Source: Rhyzopertha dominica
Lineage: Eukaryota > Arthropoda > Insecta > Coleoptera > Bostrichidae
Direction: 5' to 3'
Length of the DNA stretch: 64,000 nucleotides
Assembly: GCA_025024175.1 (NCBI GenBank)
Contig: QCXZ01000064.1
Span: forward strand, 12,586,001 to 12,650,000
Below, in pieces: positions 1 to 10,100 of this stretch (its first letter is position 1; each line of letters opens with the position of its first letter). The notes under the pieces were generated by a model that was not told the origin of the DNA, searched no databases, and worked only from the letters and a program-made list of their open reading frames with translations. Made by a program: the position numbers and the translations under genes.

Positions 1-928
1 AGAAACATGAACAGCAATGATCTTAAGGATAAGTACTATCTAGTATATAAAAATTGAGCAATATTAGTTGAACACATAATCATGTTTTAGTCTGGTATTC
101 ATATACAGACGTTGCATGAATTTGCAACTAACTCTACACTGACTAGTGGCATGCAAACTATTGCAAAATATATTATAAATAATATAAACCAAAATCATGA
201 TTACTATAAACAAGGTATATGTTAAGTCTGTATTTTTCAAACATGACAATATCCGAATCATAACATTATCCATTATTCTAATCTACTCTACTGAGCAACT
301 AATGTGTAATAATCGAAAAAATTGTGTATTTTTCCTATCAAACAGAAAATCATAGAATATCTTTTTACACAGCATGTATTTCTCTTGAGGTTTGGCTGCT
401 GAAAATACTTTATAAAATCTAATGTTTCTATCGCGCAAATACAAGGTACAATATGTTTGTGGCAAATATAAAAAAAGATGAAACAAGCAATATTCACGGG
501 TGCATGTGAGTTAAAAGAGATAAGCATTGGTACTTATATAAACATCGACTGACTTGTTACAGTCAGATCTATCTGTAAACTGTAAAGAAATATAAAACAG
601 CTAAATATTTCTCAGTTGGAAATTGAAATGAAATGAAACTCAATTCTGATAAAATTGTTGCAAAAAGGAAGTGATTTTGAATTAGAGGATTAATTGCATC
701 ACAAGTTCAGTTTTATAAATGTTAGGCATAATTTAATAATATTATTGATTCCTTAGGATTTGCAATGCCATATTTGATAATGACAATAATTTCTACATAA
801 GTCATTTATGTAGTTTCGTTCTACCTGCTTTCATAGGGCTGTCACAAAATTAACTAAATTTCATTAATAATATAAACAACATACAACAACATGTACTAAA
901 TATAAAGTACATAGGAAGGGGTATTATA
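1..928. other. AT-rich flank downstream of INO80D
   Basis: No convincing coding region or repeat is seen. The part next to 929 is probably the INO80D 3' UTR, since that gene ends here on the minus strand. The short open frames are AT-rich and have no recognisable motif. Confidence 0.5.
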
Positions 929-1176
929 TCAAGTAACTGATGCCACTTTAGGAACTTTTGTCTTACCTGTAAAAAGGTCATTGAATTCATCTGCCTGAAT
1001 TGTACTTAGAACTGTATTTATATCGGTTTCTTCCAACAAATGTGATGCTTGTGTAACTAATGCATGTTCCACTGAGACTAATTCCAGACCATCAGGTTCT
1101 TCCTGCATAGCCAAAACTTGCTCCACCATATCCTCTGCCAATTCCCCATGCTCTTCTTGAACTACCTCTGCAACAG
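929..1176 (-). CDS. INO80D: INO80D last coding exon
   Basis: The acceptor AG at 1178-1177 joins in phase 1 to the upstream exon. The exon encodes an acidic, leucine-rich tail with EEHGELAEDMVEQVL and DEFNDLFTGK, and the stop is TGA at 931-929. The acidic tail with a short aromatic-leucine motif resembles the region that follows the basic linker in family members. Confidence 0.75.
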
Positions 1177-4100
1177 CTAAATCACCAAATCAATACCGAC
1201 TTTCACTTAGTGTTGAAAGGATTACACACCTGCAGTACATGGTGTCTCGATAATATGAGCTGTTATTTCCGGTGGTTTAGAAATCGGCTTCTTCTTTTTC
1301 TTGTTCCTCTTCTGAGGCCTGATCATGGCAGATGGTTTCACCTTTTTTCGTAACTTCTTTGGCTTTGCTTCCTGATACAACTTATAATTATCCTGTAAAA
1401 TTTGTTTAATTGTTAATACGACCTACTAGAGAACAGTGTATTTAAGCTGAATTAAACAAATAAATGTAGGTACTATTTATTACATACACAAAATCAAATC
1501 CATTGTATTTAGATATATTGGGTAAACCAGTAATAAGTTTAATAGGTATCAGGTGAGTGCAAAAGAAAATGATTGAGCATATGCCTTACACAAGAGTTGC
1601 TCCTTTTCCCTTGTGACTTGTTACATTATCATAACAATATTGTTATTAATTTTTAACTTATATAGTTACAGCTTCTTGTTAAGTTAATAAACTCAACCAT
1701 TTTTGAACTAGACTACTACTACTTTTATGTAAGTTTCACATAAACCAAATAAGAAATCAAGCATTACCGTTCCTTATCCTGACAGGCTACCAGTTACTCA
1801 TAAAATAGTAACAATTATGTTCTGTTATTCAAAGCTGATATCACAAGATCTTGATAAATAGTCGACTAGTTACATTGTCATCGATCTTTTGAAAGTGTGG
1901 GACTGTCAATTTGATAAGACCAAGCTGGTCCAGTCAAATTTTGGAGCACTGCACCCGAGAAAAATTGAGATAATGTAAATGATCACTAATTTATCAAGAT
2001 CAAGTTGTATTTGTTAGGATTTTTTCCTGAATCAAATTTTAAAATAGATTGTCGATCTTTTCATCAGACACATTACCGAATCGACTGGATCTTTTTGTCT
2101 CTGACATTTTTATTTATTTGTCATAATAAACAGGACATAATATTGTACTTGATTTGTGGTACCTATTAAAATAATCGCTGATATTAGCATCTGATTGGTT
2201 ATTTTCAAACGTAACTACGAATGTGATTTGCCAAAATTTAAATGTAACAGATGAAGGAAATAATTAAGAAAAACCAATAAAAGCAATTTCACTCAAGAAA
2301 TCATAACAATAACAATTTATTTTTATTTTACAGTTACTTAATTCCTTTCATTATCCAAGAATTACATAAAACTCATACTATTTATTAAACTTACCCTCTT
2401 TCTGGCATGTTCAGGACATAAAGGCAACTCGTGCGTAATGTCAAACACTGGTACAGAACACTGCGTATTATCGGCAAATTTGGCTGTGCAGTAATCAAAC
2501 AGCACCTGTTCAGTGTTGTGCATGATATGACGTGTACAATAACGGGCACAGGGTAGCGCAATCTGCCGGCAACGTTCAATGTCACAATGTCGCGGTGCTA
2601 CCAGTCTGTCATAGCCCGAAGCATGAACTTTTGAGTTCGACTGCCTCTGATTCGGCAAACCCTCATCCACATATGAAGCAACTTGCTTGAGACCATTGGG
2701 TTGCCCCACTTTACCCTTGACAATTTGTTTGAGCTGCTTTTTCAGNTCGTACCTTGTAATTTCTAGTCTTTCCTCTCTCGATCTNTCTTCCAATTTTAAT
2801 CGCTNTTAAGAAGAACCAGTCAGTTACATATTTGTTAATAATCATTAATAACAACTATTTTATTATAAATTTTCAGTTATAATATCACAAGAGAGTGAGA
2901 ATAAATTGAAAATAATTTGACAGAACTTCGAGAACTGGGAACAGTTGGAAAATAAAAGTTCTGGCGAATTATTTCTGGTATTCGATAATTATTTTTTTAC
3001 CTTTTACAACCTTAGTTTTACCACTGATTTCATCAAATAACGATGTGCTAAATCTATTCTTATTCATTTGCACAAATGATGAAAAACGTCCGGTTTGTCA
3101 AAACTGCTTTATAAATCAATGAAAACAAAGTACTACAAATTATTATAGCGATTATTTTTTAATGTTTCAGAAAACCAATAAAAAGTTTTAATTTAATCCC
3201 ACGTGTGTACCTTCTAGCCAATCAACACACTATTATACTGGCAATAATCACAAGAGCTTATTATGACTATAACAATTTGTAGTATTTTGTTTTTATTGAT
3301 TGACAAAACAGTTTTGTCAAAACTGATGTTTGTCATCGTTTGTGCAAATGAATAGACACCGTCAACTGACGAAATCAATGGTAAAATTGAGGTTGTAAAA
3401 GGTTAAAAAATAATGTATTTACCACACGAGATTGAGAATAAATTAGAAAATAATCCTCCAGAACTTTTATTCTCGAATTGCTGCAATTTGGCAACACCCA
3501 CTCAAGCCTATGGCTCTCGTGACTGTTGCCGTTTAACAATACCCACTATTGCCAGGCAGCAGTTCTCGAAGTTCTGTCGAATTATTTTCAATTTATTATC
3601 AATCTCTTGTAATATTATAACAGATAATAAGCTCTTGTGCTTATTGCCAGTATAATAATGTGGTGATTGGCTAAAAGGTACAGTCATGGGATGAACTTAA
3701 AAGTTTCTATTGGTTTTTAGAAATGTCATAAAATAATCAGTAGTCTTGTGTTTCAGCAACAGGTGCCATAGTCATACCAGGAGCACTGCTAAAATTCAAT
3801 CAAGTACTCCTTGTATTGCCAGCATTCTACAGTTGTCATATTCATAAAATTTGACCCTTCCACCTATAATTCATTTGACAGTTCGGTTAAACCTTAGCTG
3901 GCGTTGCAGAGTCCCAGGATCTCTAGCAAGTATAAACTGTTTAATAACTTTTGTCAGTAGCTTTCTATAATACCTGTCACATGCTCAGTTTACATTAGCC
4001 TTGGGCCAAGATGTGTGCCTTACAAAGGTTTTAGAGTCACTGGGAGTCCGCAACGTGTGTTGTGTAACATTTGTAACTTGGCAACCATGTCCGAAAGTGT

Positions 4101-7100
4101 AAAAAAGGTAAGCTACAGACCATAACTAAGAATATTGTGTGAAAATGGTTTAAGTAAAAATTACGCATACATGGTAATGACACAAATTGAAGAAGACAAA
4201 AATCGACATCCAACTATGAAGCAATATTTATTATATGGGGTAAGGTTAAAAATTTTTACAAAAATTAACTTTATTTGCAATATATCACAATCTGCAAAAG
4301 AAAATTTTGGCCACTCACTATGCTATTTTTAAAGAGTTCAAAAAGACCTACAATTTGAGATATAACTTAAGGCTGTACCTAAAAAAACAAAGAAAATATG
4401 AGCTTAGACCTTACCTAACACATTACCAATAAAACAATTATCTTTTTTAGATTAAAAACCAAAGAGGCACTGTTACTTTATTAGCAATATTTTAAGTTTT
4501 AAAGAATTTTGTATTAATTTGCTATTTGTTTCATTTTAAATATTAAAGTTTGTTTACATCTTGTTGTTATTTATGCACCAAAATATGAATGTTTTACACT
4601 ATCATTTAAAAAAAAACTACTTTTTAATTGTGGAGTCCCACCGGAGTGAGTCTTAAAATTTTAGGCCATGCCGGTTAAGGGTTAAAAGGGAGTAAATTTC
4701 ATTTAAACATAATGTAACAAAGTAATAATTGTATCAAAAACAGAAATTTGAAATCGTGATATTCGAGTGATGATTTTTCATGACTTCTGATATGGTTTAA
4801 CATCAAAGCAATGTGTGGAAAAACTTATGTCAATATTTGGGAATGAAGCACCACACAAAACTAAGGTTTACAAACGATTTGCAGAATTCAAGCGTCGAAG
4901 ACCAAGTTTGGTGATGAATACTTCTGTTATTATAAAAAATATTGATGCTGCACTTGAAAAGGTTTTATCAGATCGACAAGTGACATATAATGAGATAGAG
5001 GCGTCCTTAGGCACTGCAGCAAAACAAATACATACGATTTTGCATTATCGTGTACATGTCAGGAAGAATTGTTGGATCCCTCATAATTTGACAGATCATA
5101 ACAGGTGATATAGATATGTTCATACGAGCTTCAAACTAAAAAGCAATCGAGTATATGGGTGTTTCAAAAGTGCTACGGTCACGAACCATTTAGAAAAGAA
5201 TGGTTGCTTGTTTCTCTAGGAAAATGGGTCATGTTGCAAGGTTACATTAGAGGATAAATAAACAGTTAATGCTGACTGGTATGCATCAATTTATTTGCTG
5301 GAGGTTATCGCTGAATTAAGAAAAAACATAAGAGTAATTTAGGGATGAAAATTTTGCAAGCACTATTGGGCTTTAAACTTAGATGGACTGACAAGAACAC
5401 ATGTAAAAATGGATATTCAAAAAAGTAGCTTTTGAAATTGCTGGTATTAATGAAAATTACTAATTTATGGAGACATATACCATGAAAGATTTGGACTTAC
5501 CAATTTAAAGCGCGGATGCCAGAAAATTCAAATCAAGATGGTTACACGTGTTTGTGGTAATTTGTTTTAGTTTCACAGATAGTCACCCAAAACTACTAAT
5601 CGATCAGGACTAATTGAACTCAATAAGTTCTTTAAAATACTGGAGGGGCCTAAAAATTCACCAACTTGGTCTTATACAAACCTCGGCTGGGTAATCCATG
5701 GTAATATGACACTTTGTATCAGGAACTATTCAAGAATCAACTATTCTGCATATAATAAGTGAAAATGTTGAGGAAGATGAAGAAACGGGTCTGATGTGGA
5801 AAACAGAAGAATTGCCCGACACAAAACCGTTAGCAGCCCAAAGGTAATCATTGATAGAAAGAAAAATGGCTAAAGACAAGAAAATTTTCAGAAGAATATG
5901 GATAGAAAATTTCCTAATATTATGCATGTAAAGTGAAAATAGATGAATTAAATAATCAATACAAGATTTGGTACTTGCTGCATTTTGCTATTTTTAATGA
6001 AAATAAACCTGGTAAGCTTCGCTTTGTGTTTGATGCAGCTACAAAGGTAAATGGTAAGAGTTTGGATGATTTCCTGCTAGGAAGTCCTGGTTTATATAAC
6101 TCGTTTGTAGAAATAATATTGAAATTCAGAGCCCAGTTGAATAAAAACTTAAATGTTACAATGTTTATGAAACAGTATCCAAAAGCAGTTAATGTTGTTA
6201 TGTGGATGATTATTTTGATAGTGAAAACACTGTAGAGGAAGCAATGCAATTAAGAGGGGCATTTACTTGGAGCGATCGGGCAGAAATGTAAACTATGCAA
6301 CCCATATTACCAGCGGGACATGGGACGTAAGAGGGTAGCCGATAGGTTGAAATCACGCAAAGATCGTACGAGCAATAGACGGGCTAAACTAATATTCGGA
6401 AAATTGCTGACTGTAGGTGGGTGCGCATTAAAAAGTAAGCATGATATTAGTAACTTACTATGATATTATGCCAGGTTATTCAAAATATGGAATAACCCAT
6501 TTATTTCTGTAAATATGAACTATATAACATTACATTCTAACTGCATTCTTGACTATTATTTCTGGAGGAACTTTTATAATAATTTTCCTTCCGCCTCCCC
6601 ATTGTTTCAGCAGACAGTAAATTAATGTGAAAGAGCTTTTACCATTAAACATGTCACGTGTAATGAGACATACAATCTTAGAAATCCAGTCATATCGGAA
6701 TAGATCGTATACCGCTCGATCATTCCCGACAGGATTGTATCTTATCATCACTGTTCACTGGATACCACGCGACGGACCTGGTGGGGATGGGCATTCGCAT
6801 TCCGCTCTCATAACGGACGCGAAAGGGTTTGCGGTTTTAGATTTTTTGAATGCTTTTACTCATTTATCGTACTCATGTTTTTGGTAGTGTACAAAGAAAT
6901 ATGTAGCTACAACGTGGAGTTCGAATTTTTCGTTTATGTGCCTTAGTTTTCGAAAAATAGCTCGCCAAAGATACGCATTTTTAAGCAAAATATAACGACA
7001 AATATTTACATTACCGTACCAAATTCAGAAAAAACTCGAACTCTAGGTTGTAACTACATCTTTTGTCGTTGCCATGTCGAAATTTCACTTCGAAAAAGTT

Positions 7101-10100
7101 TCAAATAACTCGGTAAAATGTAAAACGGTAGGTGCTTAAAATGACCTGATTCGCTATAGGTAAACGCCCCTCTTAACACAATATGTTATAATGATTCATA
7201 AACAAGAAGATTTGAAATTCATGGATGGATATGTATGTAATGCAGAAGAGTTGTTCTAAATGTCAATAAAACAGAATTTTTGATTTAGAATGAGAACCAA
7301 AAAAAGACGTGCTAGTATTTCCTATAAAGGGCTTGGCCGGATAAAGGGGATCAAAAGTGCCTTAGAAGGCAACGGGATGAAAAAAAATACGAGCATATTT
7401 AGCATGAAAATGATAACTATTTGCAAAGTTTAAGCTCAAAAGTCGTGAACATAACCTCAAAAAAAATTATTTAGTGAATATCGGTTTTTTAATCATAACT
7501 CGGTCAATTTTTGACCTAACTGTTTCATTTTTTCTTTAAAATGTAGTTTTTCTCAAGCGCTATGAGATGGCACTAAAAAAAAGGTGAAGAGCAAAAAATC
7601 AAATTACTGGAAGCGTTTAAAAATTTTAAATTTAATTTTTTTGACACTGACAGAAGCAAGGCTAAAACAAATATATGTGATGTGCGTTAACAAAATTGAT
7701 TATCACGAATTTTTTCAAATTTTTACGTTTCCGGCAACTTTGTCAAAAAAAATCATAACCATTATATTTGCCGATTTTAGCTGTTTTTTGCTATTTTTAA
7801 TCAACCGTTGCAGTTTGGAGAAAAACTGATAGTATTTCTGAATTCTACAGAGAAAAATACTTTAAAAACATGTTGCGCACTTGCAATTTTTTTTTTAATT
7901 AGCCCAGTACAATAATTTAAAAATTATGAAAATAACAGTTTTAGCTGTTTCTGCAATGCTCGTGATCATAATATATATACGTATATATTTTATACCTTGC
8001 GATTATTTTTAATTTCAATAAATATAAATAAGTACTATTTTGGTCTATTTGCACTTTTAACAAATTTTTATAAGAAACTAGAAAATAATGGAGCAAATTA
8101 GACTTTAAGTTTTGTTTATAAGAAACTGAAAAACATCAAAGAAGTAGCGTCAGTACAACAGTGTTAAAGCAGCTTTTGTTGCTTAGGGATATTTGAATAT
8201 AAATTATTCATATTTTTCAATCTACATTTTCAGTTTGTTTCAGTATTAAGATAACTTTCTTCTTACTAAGGTTTTTTTTTTAAGTAGTAAATTACATCTT
8301 TTAGAAATAAAATCTAATCTGCGTCGCTGTCGTCATTAATTACAGGGATGATATAGTCTTGCAATAATATTTGGCATAGTTTTTCGGTTGATCACTTTAG
8401 TTTGATATCTCGCAAAAGAGATCTAAATTGTAAATGATTGCTACTGGCACATTTACAGCTGTCGATTTTTGAATTATTTGATATATTTTAATATGAAAAA
8501 ACGCCTGGGAGTATGTATTTTCAACATATTCAGTAGCGATTTGTGGGATAATTAATTTTAAGGTGACATGAATCTGCAACCTTCAGCTACTATCGCCGTG
8601 CATACTTTAGCTTGGCAGTAGTTACAAAAAGGCGGCACAAAGAATTCAGAAACCAACGCCACCCGCATTGCATGAATCATTTATAGAAACCCTGTATATA
8701 GAAAACATACTAACATGTGCCAAGTTCCGTTAACATCTCTTAAACAACTTTTTATTCAAGCTAGAATATACATCCCTGAAGGTAATCGTTGTTGCAATGA
8801 TCATATTATTCATAAAACGTTTTATCAAGATGATATTCTTAAGATAAGAATTGTGTCGTGTTCAAGTTTAATCACATTACACGATTTAGTACGAAGAACG
8901 AATTCTGAATTCCGAAATGTTACCTATGCCTTAGTCTTTCTGTTCAAATTAGGAAGTAGCAATTCGAACAACCTTATTTCATCTCTCTTTGCACTTCAAC
9001 GACTACAGCAAGCTTTGGAATTTTGTTCTTCCATTTTAACCACACAATAACTAATGTGAAAAAAGTTCGTCACATTTGTAATGATCAACTTATTTTAATC
9101 GAAGACGGAACCTACCTTATACATGACACAAATATTGAATTTCGAAGAAAATCATATTCTGGCCAAAAATATGCTCATTTAGTGAAGCCTTTTACGCTTA
9201 GTGTGACAGATAAATATTTCGTTGATGTGGTTGGACCCCTCTTAGCAAATTAAAGATGAGCTGGAAAATAATATGGGTCTCAAGAATTTATTACAAAAGA
9301 AGGATACCTTTATTCTGGACCGAGGTCTCCAAGATGTTGTAAAGGATTTAGAGTCAAATGATTTTAAAGTCCTAATGCTATCATTGAAAGGCCCAAGAAA
9401 GCAACTTACTGCAGTTAAAGCGCACTAATCCCAGTTAGTTACAATGTTTCGATGGATCGAAGAGGCAGTACTACGCTAATCAATTTGATAATAAAATGCT
9501 TCCTAATGCAGGAAGTTATTGCAAAATAGCTTGTTTTTTAAACAATTCATTTGGAAAAAAATTTTATTCAAACATTTACGATTTATCTTTTGCAATATAT
9601 CAAACTAAAGTGACCAACCGAAAAACTATGACCAAATCATCCCTGTAATTAATGAGGACAGCGACGGAGATTAGTTTTTATTTCTAAAAGATGTAATTTA
9701 CTACTTAAAAAACCTTAGTAAGAATAAAGTTTTCTTGATACTGAAATAAACTGAAAATGTAAAAATTGAAAAATATGAATAATTTATATTCAAATATCCC
9801 TAAGGAACGAAAGCTGCCGTTCTACTGACGCTACTTCTAAAAAAAACTTTGTTTTTCAGTTTCTTATAAATAAAATTTAAAATCTTATTTCTTTCATTAC
9901 TTTCTAATTTCTTATAAAAAATTTATTAAAAATGCAAATAGATCAAAATAGTATATATTTATTGAAATTAAAAATAATCGCAAGGTATAAAATAAATACG
10001 TATATATATATATATATTATGATCACAAGCACTGAAAAAATAGCCAAAACTGTTATTTTTACACACCTTGAATTATTGTACTTTAACTAATAAAAAAAAT

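Noticed and set aside
1845..2060. Small MITE in the short INO80D intron
   Set aside because: The inverted matches are short and not aligned as terminal repeats.
929..2802. KANSL2 (NSL complex) as the identity of the zinc-finger gene
   Set aside because: The finger type is shared, but the CTAKFADNTQCSVPVFDITH block and the lysine-rich linker fit INO80D better.
8565..8706. Minus-strand peptide in the interspersed repeat (MIHAMRVALVSEFF-type)
   Set aside because: The frame is open in two copies but broken in the third and resembles nothing known; probably non-coding end sequence.
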